18,285 nt of DNA. It comes from CAYXRK01 sp964467615. Lineage in GTDB: Bacteria > Hydrogenedentota > Hydrogenedentia > Hydrogenedentales > GCA-2746185. The notes beneath the pieces were generated by a model, which ran no database searches, was not told the DNA's origin, and was given only the letters and a program-made list of their open reading frames with translations. Made by a program: the position numbers and the translations under genes. Of this stretch, positions 8,311-15,194 are shown piece by piece. Each line of letters begins with the position of its first letter. The first letter of the stretch is position 1. The DNA lies in contig CAYXRK010000093.1 of NCBI GenBank assembly GCA_964467615.1, positions 1-18,285 of the forward strand. The letters are read 5' to 3'.

Positions 8311-8421
8311 CAGCTTGGGCGCCTGTCCGGCGTCTTAAGTTCGTCGGAAAAGTGCGGTCACGATCGCGCCCTACGCCCTGCTTTCGCAAACCGGAAGGGG
8401 CGAAGAGTGGTCGAATAGGGC

Positions 8422-9093
8422 ATGACGAAGTCCGGTGTACGAAGAAGCGAAGTGAGCGCGTTAGCTGGAATCGCGCTGGTCTTGTTGTTCCTATGGAATA
8501 CGCTGCTGGTGTATCCGCTGCGCGTATTGGTCGTGTTTTTTCATGAGTTGGCGCATGCGGCGGCGGCGCTGGCGACGGGCGGCTCGGTGCATCTCATTCA
8601 CGTCAACGCGTTTGAGGGCGGGCTGACCATTACGCGCGGCGGGAATTCGCTCGTGATGCTTTCGGCGGGGTACTTGGGCAGTCTGTTGATCGGCGGCGGA
8701 ATCCTGGTGTGGTCATCGAGATCGCATGCCCCTCAACGTATCAGCCGCGCGTTGGGCGCGGTGCTTCTTGTCGCGACGATTTGGCTGGTGCGGCCTATTG
8801 TCGGCTTCGGGTTTGTGTTTGGACTCGTTACGTCGGGGGTGTTGCTTGCGTTCGCGGACTCGCTTGGCCGCGCCGGGAACGCGTTTGTGCTCAAGGTGAT
8901 TGGGTTGGCGAGTTGCCTCTACGCCGTGTACGACATTTGGAGCGACGTCTTGTCGCGCCGTGACATCGTCACCGATGCGGACCTATTGGCGACTGGGACG
9001 GGAATTCCGGCACTCGTGTGGGGCCTGCTGTGGATGACCATTGCCGTCGCGGGCGCGGTGTTTTTCGTGCGAGAGGCTTGCCGGGAGAGGTGA
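8422..9093 (+). CDS. M50B-like integral membrane metallopeptidase
   Basis: The 223-residue protein is almost entirely hydrophobic, with about six membrane segments. HELAH at residues 41-45 inside the second segment is the zinc-binding HExxH motif of M50-type site-2-protease-like enzymes. It is followed by a small glycine-rich turn and GGLT, then SAGYLGSLLIGG at about 81-92, which matches the conserved G-Y-x-G-x-x-x-G region of the peptidase M50B-like family (PF13398). The expected distal Asp ligand of classical S2P enzymes (NxxPxPxLDG) is not evident, as is typical for the M50B-like group, so the proteolytic activity is uncertain. The substrate is unknown. It lies 111 bases after rimK on the same strand. 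The stretch before its ATG has no good Shine-Dalgarno (only ATAGGG immediately before the start), so the start could be shifted. Confidence 0.78.
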   Translation: MTKSGVRRSEVSALAGIALVLLFLWNTLLVYPLRVLVVFFHELAHAAAALATGGSVHLIHVNAFEGGLTITRGGNSLVMLSAGYLGSLLIGGGILVWSSRSHAPQRISRALGAVLLVATIWLVRPIVGFGFVFGLVTSGVLLAFADSLGRAGNAFVLKVIGLASCLYAVYDIWSDVLSRRDIVTDADLLATGTGIPALVWGLLWMTIAVAGAVFFVREACRER

Positions 9094-9129
9094 ATTCCCG
9101 CCGATCCGTTTGAAGGTCTTCATTCTTCC

Positions 9130-9215
9130 GCCCTTACAGGGCTGCGTATTTTTTGGATTGCGCGCTGACCTTGGGGCTTACGCCCCAAGCTACAATGCTT
9201 TCGCGCCGATGGCGC
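9130..9215. repeat. Three consecutive GC-rich hairpins between convergent genes (REP-like element or bidirectional terminator)
   Basis: In the gap between the M50B gene and the sulfatase I see three inverted repeats in a row. First is GCCC-TTACA-GGGC at 9130-9142. Second is a perfect 8-bp stem CTTGGGGC-TTAC-GCCCCAAG at 9170-9189. Third is GCGCC-GAT-GGCGC at 9203-9215. A T-run (TATTTTTTGG, 9147-9155) follows the first. The genes are convergent, so the middle stem could end transcription from both sides. The same style of short hairpin, with TTAC and GAT loops, looks like an interspersed extragenic repeat, but only one copy is in this window, so repeat status is inferred. Confidence 0.5.
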
Positions 9216-9239
9216 TTGAACTTTCAACCGATCGGGCCG

Positions 9240-10721
9240 CTACTTCCGTATGTCGCGCGGGTGAAGGCAAAAGTCCAGGATCGTGTATGGATCGTCGGTA
9301 TGGGGGACGAGTCCCGGTTGGCGCGCGATTGATTTCATGTGGGCCGCGAGGGCGTGCAGTAGCGCGGCGACGGTTTCTTTGTGTTCGGGCCGGCCGGCCA
9401 GGTCCTCGAATTCGTCGGGATCGTTGAGTTCGTCGTAGAGCATCACGCGGCGCTGGGTATTCGGCGGATCGGGGAGATAGCCGTCTTCGCGGGCGCGGTT
9501 GCCGGTGATGTAGACGAGCTTGTACTGATCGTTGCGGATCATTGCTTCTTCGTTCTCGGTGTATTCGACGACGACGTGATTGCGGTGTTTGCGCGCGTGG
9601 CCCGTCAAGAGCGGGACGAGGCTTCGGCCCTGAACGGCGGCGGGAATCGACACGCTGCAAAATTCGAGAATGGTGGGAACGAGGTCGACGAACTCGACGA
9701 ATGCGCCGGACATTGCGCCTTCGGCGACGCGGCCTGGAAACCGGACGAGCAGCGGCGCGCGCACGGCGGGCTCGAATGAGCAATGCTTCTCGAAGCGGCC
9801 ATGTTGGCCAAGCATGTAGCCGTGATCGCCGATGTAGATGACGAGCGTGTCGTTGCGCCGGGGCGAACGAGCAAGCGCGTCGAGGACGATTCCCACGTTC
9901 TTGTCGAGGTATTCGACGGAGGTGTAGTACGCGGCAATGATGCCGCGCTTTTCCTCGTCGGTGAGGCCCTTGAAAATCGCGGGGACTTGCCACGTGTCGG
10001 CGGCATGCACGGGTGGCGCGCTGAATTCGGATGGGTCGTGCCTGCGCGCGTACTCGACGGGGAAATGAAAGGGCGAGTGCGGCTCGTAAAAGCTGACCAT
10101 GAGGAAGAAGGGCCCATCGGCGTCTTGGATGAATTCGGCCGCCTTGCGGGCGAACCACGCGCCGGGCATGTCCGCGTCGTGCGCGGGGTAGGGCAGGCAC
10201 GTGCTGTTCAGCCACATGCTGGCGGGATCGCGGAACGGCCGCCAGCGACCGAGGGCGGGCGTGTTGGCTTCGATAGATTGCGCGCCGGTTTTGCCGAGCC
10301 ATTTCGCGTGATCTTCGAGGTCGAGCCGGAGCTCGAAACCGTGGCGAAGCTCGCTGTTGAAGTGCATTTTTCCGAGCGCGGCGGTTCGGTAGCCCGCGCT
10401 CGCGAGCATTTCGGCGAGCGTGGTCTCGCTCTCCGGGAGCGGCGTAGCAAGTTGCGTGACGCCGATGGTGGACGGGTAGCGGCCCGTGAGGAGCGATTGG
10501 CGCGAGGCGGTGCAGACGGGCGAGTTACAGTAGGCGCGGTCGAACTGCATGCCCTGCGACGCGAGGCGATCTAGATTCGGCGTGCGGACGCGCGTGTTTC
10601 CATACGCGCCCATGACGTAGGGGGCATGGTCGTCGCCGCAGAGGATCAGGACGTTTGGACGGTCGTCAGCGAACGCGGAGATCGCGAGGGTCAATGCAAT
10701 GACGCAACTAAAGAAGCGCAT
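9240..10721 (-). CDS. Secreted type I sulfatase
   Basis: The 493-residue protein starts at the ATG at 10721-10719, with CAGGAAA about 8 bases upstream. An in-frame start at 10739 would put six residues before the signal peptide and is not used. MRFFSCVIALTLAISAFA is a signal peptide, so the enzyme is exported. The mature part begins DDRPNVLILCGDDHAP, whose paired Asp bind the catalytic calcium. CTASRQSLLTGRYP begins at Cys70; C-x-A-x-R is the accepted sulfatase signature in which Cys is turned into formylglycine by a maturase not encoded here. GKMHFNS and YIGDHGYMLGQHGRFEKHC supply further metal and substrate residues. Length and the GYRTAALGKMH motif fit the family S1 alkyl/aryl sulfatases. 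The substrate is probably a sulfated glycan, but the sequence does not say which. It is convergent with the M50B gene. Confidence 0.92.
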   Translation of the reverse strand: MRFFSCVIALTLAISAFADDRPNVLILCGDDHAPYVMGAYGNTRVRTPNLDRLASQGMQFDRAYCNSPVCTASRQSLLTGRYPSTIGVTQLATPLPESETTLAEMLASAGYRTAALGKMHFNSELRHGFELRLDLEDHAKWLGKTGAQSIEANTPALGRWRPFRDPASMWLNSTCLPYPAHDADMPGAWFARKAAEFIQDADGPFFLMVSFYEPHSPFHFPVEYARRHDPSEFSAPPVHAADTWQVPAIFKGLTDEEKRGIIAAYYTSVEYLDKNVGIVLDALARSPRRNDTLVIYIGDHGYMLGQHGRFEKHCSFEPAVRAPLLVRFPGRVAEGAMSGAFVEFVDLVPTILEFCSVSIPAAVQGRSLVPLLTGHARKHRNHVVVEYTENEEAMIRNDQYKLVYITGNRAREDGYLPDPPNTQRRVMLYDELNDPDEFEDLAGRPEHKETVAALLHALAAHMKSIARQPGLVPHTDDPYTILDFCLHPRDIRK

Positions 10722-10835
10722 AGAGATTTCCTGAGGCAATCATAGCGCGAGAATCATGGCGAATTGCGGGGGGATGCGCAGTCGCACAGGACGGGCGTAT
10801 CATTATGTGTCGATTGAACGTCAAATGGAGGAGGT

Positions 10836-11216
10836 ATGGGTTTGATCAGAGCCGATATCGAGTTGTCTAACCCGAGCCTACCTGAGCTTTTGCCGTTGAA
10901 CGTGAATGCGCTTGTTGATACTGGCGCAATGACCATTTGTATTCCGGAGCATATTGCCGTTCAATTGAAGCTTCGCGAGATCGAGAAGCGGGAAGTCACC
11001 ACCGCGGACGAGAAGTCGCATGTGATTCCTTACGTAGGGCCCATTCAAATCCGGTTCCAGCGACGTACCTGTTTCACCGGCGCGTTGGTCATCGGAGAAA
11101 CCGTCCTCCTTGGGGCGGTGCCATTGGAAGATATGGATCTCGTCATCGAACCATCACGTCAAACGATCACGGTCAATCCGAACAGTCCGAACATCCCGTC
11201 AGTGATTGTCAAGTAG
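10836..11216 (+). CDS. Small clan AA (retropepsin-like) aspartic protease
   Basis: The 126-residue protein has NALVDTGAMTICIP at about 24-37. DTGA with the following hydrophobic strand is the active-site signature of single-domain retropepsin-like proteases. The C-terminal LLGAVPLEDMDLVIEP matches the second conserved block (hydrophobic strand, G, L-E-x-h-x-L-x-h-D/E) of bacterial clan AA aspartic proteases. Being single-domain, it would have to dimerise to be active, as viral proteases do. The start at 10836 is well supported by a strong GGAGGAGGT directly upstream. There is no signal peptide. The biological substrate of this bacterial family is unknown to me. It is divergent from the sulfatase (114 bases between starts) and its stop is only 5 bases from the stop of the convergent WTHEAH gene. 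Confidence 0.8.
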   Translation: MGLIRADIELSNPSLPELLPLNVNALVDTGAMTICIPEHIAVQLKLREIEKREVTTADEKSHVIPYVGPIQIRFQRRTCFTGALVIGETVLLGAVPLEDMDLVIEPSRQTITVNPNSPNIPSVIVK

Positions 11217-11221
11217 TTGGT

Positions 11222-11653
11222 TCAAGTTACTACAGCGTTCGGCGTTGGCGAGAGGGGGAGCGGCTGGAGATCGGGCGGGACGAATTCGGCACGCGCGAGG
11301 TCGGAATAGAGCACGTCGCGCGAGTAGAACTTGAGGAGAATGGGCGAATCCCGATCCAGGAGATCGGCGTTGCTCGCCTTGAACGGTTCCCAATCGGGGG
11401 CGTCCGTTCGCGCTACGCGGTCAGTGATGATGGCGGCGAACGCGCGCGTCACCGTTTCGTGGTATCCCTGGCCAGTGGTCCCGATCACCGCGTTCAGGCG
11501 TCGGATGCCGCCGCGCATCCGGACGAACACTTGTTCCAACGAGCCCTCGCGCCGCGCGTACATCCACGAGACGCAGACGTGGGCCTCGTGGGTCCACTCG
11601 GGTCTTGTGACGGTGCAGGCCTCGAACGCCGCGAGCAATTCCGAATTGTCCAT
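11222..11653 (-). CDS. Uncharacterised protein with WTHEAH and YHET motifs
   Basis: I know this pattern only as a conserved hypothetical family and assign no function. The 143-residue protein is mostly helical, with no signal peptide or membrane segment. Near the N-terminus is PEWTHEAHV (about 18-26), then a helix with MYARREGSLEQVFVRMRGGIRRLN, then GQGYHETVTRAFA around 60-72. The invariant-looking histidines in WTHEAH and YHET could bind a metal; that is inference. The frame could start at a TTG (11701), but I prefer the ATG at 11653-11651, which begins just before the conserved region. Neither has a clear Shine-Dalgarno. It is the last gene of the minus-strand run, 63 bases after the NTF2-like gene. 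Confidence 0.65.
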   Translation of the reverse strand: MDNSELLAAFEACTVTRPEWTHEAHVCVSWMYARREGSLEQVFVRMRGGIRRLNAVIGTTGQGYHETVTRAFAAIITDRVARTDAPDWEPFKASNADLLDRDSPILLKFYSRDVLYSDLARAEFVPPDLQPLPLSPTPNAVVT

Positions 11654-11716
11654 CAAACGTAGGCCCCGCGTCTTTGCTACGAGAAGTAGAACATGAGACA
11701 ACGGGGCGTATGCGCA

Positions 11717-12181
11717 CTACTTCGCCGCGCTGGCGGGTAGGTTTGTTGTGAAGATATCCCGGTGGAGTTTCCACTGTCCGTCGATGCGCTTCCAGATGAC
11801 GATGTATTTGAGTTGGTCGACGCTGTTGCCGGAGGCGAAGATGTCAACGCGGCCGCCTTCGATAGCGGTGTCGCCATGTTGCTCGACTTCGAGAGTGGTC
11901 AAGGTGAATGTTACGCCCGGCTGCATCGCGGCCTTCCAATATTTCTCAATCGAAGCCGTTCCGGTCACTGATTCCATTCCGGCTGCCATCACCTGGGCGT
12001 CCTTGGTGTAGCACGAAGCTACCGCGGCGGCGTCTCCCTTTTCGAATGCTTCTTTGAACGCGCGATTGGCGGCTTCGATTTGCGCTGTAATGTCTTCCGC
12101 GCCGCGGACTCTCGGCGTGACAACCGCGAGTAGGGCTGCGATGACGCAGATGCTCACACTGAATCCGATGATTTTTTTCAT
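11717..12181 (-). CDS. Secreted NTF2-like protein (SnoaL/DUF4440 type)
   Basis: The 154-residue protein has a signal peptide (MKKIIGFSVSICVIAALLAVV, cut probably near RVRGA). The mature part has the NTF2-like cone pattern: a helix IEAANRAFKEAFEKGDAAAV, CYTKDAQVMAAG, a second helix ASIEKYWKAAM, then a beta sheet ending in YIVIWKRIDGQWKLHRDIF. This matches SnoaL/DUF4440/SgcJ-type proteins, which bind small molecules or act as isomerases or lyases. No catalytic residue can be named. The start at 12181-12179 has AGGAGGAG about 8 bases upstream, a strong ribosome site. It lies 63 bases after the sugar transferase gene on the same strand. Whether it shares a role with the polysaccharide genes is unknown. 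Confidence 0.78.
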   Translation of the reverse strand: MKKIIGFSVSICVIAALLAVVTPRVRGAEDITAQIEAANRAFKEAFEKGDAAAVASCYTKDAQVMAAGMESVTGTASIEKYWKAAMQPGVTFTLTTLEVEQHGDTAIEGGRVDIFASGNSVDQLKYIVIWKRIDGQWKLHRDIFTTNLPASAAK

Positions 12182-12244
12182 GGCTCTTTCTCCTCCTTCT
12201 CCTGTGGTGGCTGCACTATACCAAGTTGGTTTGATTCAATGGGA

Positions 12245-13621
12245 TCAGATTGCACCTTCGCCGAGGAGGACGGTGCGGATAGTGGCGAGGAGGATGCGCA
12301 GGTCGGTCATCGCGGAAACGCTGTTGATGTAGATGAGGTCGTAGCGGAGTTTGTGTGCGTAGCCGGTGTCGTAGCGGCCGTGGATTTGCGCGAGGCCGGT
12401 GAGACCGGGTTTGAGCAGGGCGCGGCGTTCGTAGAGGGGGTCCTCTTCGATGAAGCGCGCGATGAATTCGGGCCGCTCGGGGCGGGGGCCGACGAGGCTC
12501 ATGTCGCCGACGAGGACGTTCCAGAGTTGGGGAAGTTCATCGAGACGGGTGCGGCGTAGGAAGCGGCCAAGCGGCGTGATTCGCGCGTCGTCCGCGCTCG
12601 AGAGGACCGGGCCTGTCCGCGCTTCGGCATCGGCGACCATGGTGCGGAATTTACAAATGCGGAACACGCGGCCATGCAGGCCGGCGCGTTCCTGCCGGAA
12701 GAGGGCGGGGCCGGGAGATTGCATGCGAATGGCGAGCGTGACGATCGCCATTGGCAGTGCACAGAGCAGGAGGCCGATCAGCGCGGCGGCGACGTCGAGC
12801 ACGCGCTTGCCCACGCGGTAGGGCGAGTGCTCTATGGCCGGACGCAGCGAAATGAGCGGCACGCCGCCGATGCTGATGACGCGCGAGTTCGCCAGGATGG
12901 AAAGACCGAGGCCGGGATAGAGGTAGAGGTCGGTGGAGCAATGGTCGCATTGGCTGAGAACGCGGCGGAATTCGGCTTGCGGGAGATCGCCCTGGGCGAG
13001 GACGAGTTGTGCGATGTTTTCGCGCTCGACAATTTCGGGCAATTGATCGACGTTCCCGAGCGCGCCGGGCGTGTTTGCGGCGTCCGGCGTGACGATGCCG
13101 GACACCGATACGAGGCGCGGCGCGTAGCGGGCAATCTCCTCTGCGAGCGGTCCGGCGGCTTCCAGCGCTCCGACTACAGCGACCCGCACGCGGTATCCCG
13201 TGGCGCGTAGCCACTTGATGACGAGGCCGCGCGAAACGGCGAACCATGCGCCGACGAAGACGATGTCGAGCGCGGCGACGATGCGCGAGAGTTGGGCGGC
13301 GGGGTCGTAGTAGAACGCGATCAACGCGAGGAAGATGTAGCCGCCCCCCGCACCGAAGATGGCCGCGCCCGCCGAGCCGAACACATGGTCGGTGAGCGTG
13401 ACACGGTGGCGAAAATCGTAGAGACCCGCCGTAGAGGCGATGAACAGCCGCCAGACGAGCACGAAGGGTAAATAGTTGAGATAGAGGATGAGGTGCGCGT
13501 CGGGGACACCGTCCGGAAAGCGCAAAGCCAGAGCGATCCCCATGCTGCCGGAACACGCGATGATATCGGTGCTGAGCAGCAGCGCTTCTTTTCGCACGGG
13601 CGGCGTTTGTCGTTGGGGCAT
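12245..13621 (-). CDS. Polyprenyl-phosphate sugar-1-phosphate transferase (undecaprenyl-phosphate glycosylphosphotransferase, WcaJ-like)
   Basis: The 458-residue protein has an N-terminal membrane half (about five segments in residues 17-135), a Rossmann-like middle domain at about 145-240 (RVAVVGALEAAG), and a C-terminal Bac_transf domain at about 270-458. The catalytic core is clear: a membrane segment at 276-298, KFRTM at 324-328, RTRLDELPQLWNVLVG at 358-373 with the Asp361-Glu362 pair, SLVGPRPE at 376-382, then KPGLTGLAQ and YDLIYI. It transfers a hexose-1-phosphate from a UDP-sugar to undecaprenyl phosphate and so starts exopolysaccharide or O-antigen units at the inner membrane. The sugar specificity cannot be read. 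It is 12 bases downstream of UDP-glucose dehydrogenase, so the two are probably co-expressed. The start ATG has no canonical Shine-Dalgarno, which fits coupling to that upstream gene. Confidence 0.9.
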   Translation of the reverse strand: MPQRQTPPVRKEALLLSTDIIACSGSMGIALALRFPDGVPDAHLILYLNYLPFVLVWRLFIASTAGLYDFRHRVTLTDHVFGSAGAAIFGAGGGYIFLALIAFYYDPAAQLSRIVAALDIVFVGAWFAVSRGLVIKWLRATGYRVRVAVVGALEAAGPLAEEIARYAPRLVSVSGIVTPDAANTPGALGNVDQLPEIVERENIAQLVLAQGDLPQAEFRRVLSQCDHCSTDLYLYPGLGLSILANSRVISIGGVPLISLRPAIEHSPYRVGKRVLDVAAALIGLLLCALPMAIVTLAIRMQSPGPALFRQERAGLHGRVFRICKFRTMVADAEARTGPVLSSADDARITPLGRFLRRTRLDELPQLWNVLVGDMSLVGPRPERPEFIARFIEEDPLYERRALLKPGLTGLAQIHGRYDTGYAHKLRYDLIYINSVSAMTDLRILLATIRTVLLGEGAI

Positions 13622-13633
13622 TGCCCGGGCCGT

Positions 13634-14941
13634 CTAAGCGCGGGGCCGGCCGACGCTGAAATAAGTAAAGCCGTGCGCCTTCATCGTTTTTGGTTCGTAT
13701 AGATTCCGGCCGTCGAAGATGACAGGACAGCGCATGATCTTGGCCATGCGCTCGAAATCGGGGTTGTGGAACTCGCGCCATTCAGTGGCGATGACGAGGC
13801 CGTCGGCGTCTTGGAGGCCGTCGTACATCTTGGCCGCGACCGTCACTTTGTCGCCGTAGCGATCGCGCAGGCCCTTCGACGCGACGGGATCGAAGACGAC
13901 GACTGCGGCGCTGGCGGCGAGCAGCGCGTCGATGATCTCGAGCGCGGGCGCGGAACGTAAATCGTCCGTGCGCGGCTTAAACGTCGCGCCCCAGACGGCG
14001 ATTCGCTTGCCCGAAGCGCCGCCCTCGTAGAACGATTTGATGCGCTCAACGAACCTACGCGATTGCGCCTCGTTGGTGGAGGTAGCGGCTTCGATGATGC
14101 CGCGGGGCAGGTCCTTCTCGCGGGCGAGTTCGGCCAGCGCGGCGACATCCTTGGGCAGACAGGAGCCGCCGAAGCCGAGGCCGGGGAAGAGATACGCGGA
14201 CCCGAGGCGACTGTCAGACATGAGGGCCTGGCGAATTTCGTTGATGTCCGCGCCGTAGACCTCGGCGATGTTGGCGAGTTCGTTCACGAGCGAGATGCGC
14301 GCGGCGAGCATGGTATTGACCGCGTACTTGGCGAGTTCGGCGCTACGCAGCGACATGGAGAGAAAGGGTTTGCCAGTGCGCAAAAACGGGGCGTATAACT
14401 CGCGCATGATCTCGAGGACGCGCACGTCCTGGCAGCCGACGACGACGCGATCGGGCCGCATGAAATCGTCGATGGCCGCGCCTTCCTTCATGAATTCGGG
14501 ATTGACGACGACATCGAAAGGATGCGACGTGCGGGCGGCGATGATTTCCTTGAGTTTGTCCGCAGTGCCCACCGGACAGGTGCTCTTGCTGACGATGATG
14601 CGGTAGCCCGAGAGCGCGGAACCGACGGCCTCGGCGGCGGCGAAGACCTGGCGTAAATCGGGCGCGGCGTTCGCGCCGGAGGGCGTGCCGACGCAGAGAA
14701 AGACAAGCAGGCTGTTCTCGACGGCCTCGGCCACGCTCGTGGTGAAGCGCAGCCGGTCCTCCTCCATGTTGCGCATGAGGAGTTCTTCGAGGCCCGGTTC
14801 GTAGATTGGTGCTTCGCCCCGCTGCAATGCGGCGATACGCCCGGCGTCGATATCCACGCAGGTGACCTGGTGGCCGTTTTCGGCGAATCCGGTGCCCGCG
14901 ACCAGCCCAACGTAGCCGGTGCCCACGACGGCGATCTTCAT
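13634..14941 (-). CDS. ugd: UDP-glucose 6-dehydrogenase
   Basis: The 435-residue protein begins with the NAD-binding fingerprint VVGTGYVGL (5-13), and Asp30 ends the second strand. Other landmarks are CVGTPSG at 83-89, SKSTCPVGT at 118-126, VNPEFMKEG at 147-155, and GLGFGGSCLPKD at 255-265. Cys261 in GGSCLPKD is the catalytic thiol for the two-step oxidation of UDP-glucose to UDP-glucuronate. ATFKPRTDDLRSAPA at about 319-333 is the C-terminal nucleotide-binding block. An upstream in-frame extension to 15292 exists, but the ATG at 14941-14939 is used because it begins the conserved fold and has GAGGAAA about 6 bases upstream. The product feeds exopolysaccharide synthesis, which fits the sugar transferase 12 bases downstream. 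GDP-mannose dehydrogenase is a less likely alternative. Confidence 0.92.
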   Translation of the reverse strand: MKIAVVGTGYVGLVAGTGFAENGHQVTCVDIDAGRIAALQRGEAPIYEPGLEELLMRNMEEDRLRFTTSVAEAVENSLLVFLCVGTPSGANAAPDLRQVFAAAEAVGSALSGYRIIVSKSTCPVGTADKLKEIIAARTSHPFDVVVNPEFMKEGAAIDDFMRPDRVVVGCQDVRVLEIMRELYAPFLRTGKPFLSMSLRSAELAKYAVNTMLAARISLVNELANIAEVYGADINEIRQALMSDSRLGSAYLFPGLGFGGSCLPKDVAALAELAREKDLPRGIIEAATSTNEAQSRRFVERIKSFYEGGASGKRIAVWGATFKPRTDDLRSAPALEIIDALLAASAAVVVFDPVASKGLRDRYGDKVTVAAKMYDGLQDADGLVIATEWREFHNPDFERMAKIMRCPVIFDGRNLYEPKTMKAHGFTYFSVGRPRA

Positions 14942-15194
14942 GCGATTTCCTCGGAGGATGCGATGCGAAACAAGCGGCGGATGATAACACAAGGGCGCGG
15001 GAATGGGGCGGACGAGGCGGGGCGCGATACCGAGTCTTGTGGCCCAACAACTCGATGACGATGACGAATGACGAGCACGATGACGAGCGTCGGCACAGGA
15101 TGCGAGAGCGAACGGGTGCATGCTGCTGCGGTGTTGCGCGTCAGAAGATTTCACGCCACAATGCGCGGATCGATATACACGCGAAAGGACGATC
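14942..15194. other. Divergent intergenic region with short ATGACGA repeats
   Basis: This 253-base gap separates UDP-glucose dehydrogenase (minus) from acyl-CoA dehydrogenase (plus). It holds four copies of ATGACGA at 15055, 15061 (sharing one base), 15068 and 15080, a low-complexity tract. AAAGGA at 15184-15189 serves as ribosome site for acyl-CoA dehydrogenase. No coding frame with a ribosome site is visible and no clear promoter could be placed. Confidence 0.5.

Noticed and set aside
9190..10302. 370-codon open frame on the minus strand overlapping the sulfatase in another frame.
   Set aside because: Its translation is an Arg/Pro-rich shadow, and the sulfatase frame carries all catalytic motifs.
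12651..13781. 376-codon open frame overlapping the sugar transferase.
   Set aside because: It is a shifted frame with Arg/His-rich translation and no domain.
15150..15179. Possible promoter TTCACG/TATACA (18-base spacer) before acyl-CoA dehydrogenase.
   Set aside because: It would start transcription at about 15186, inside the ribosome site at 15184-15189, so the leader would be too short. The match to consensus is only 4 of 6 in each box.
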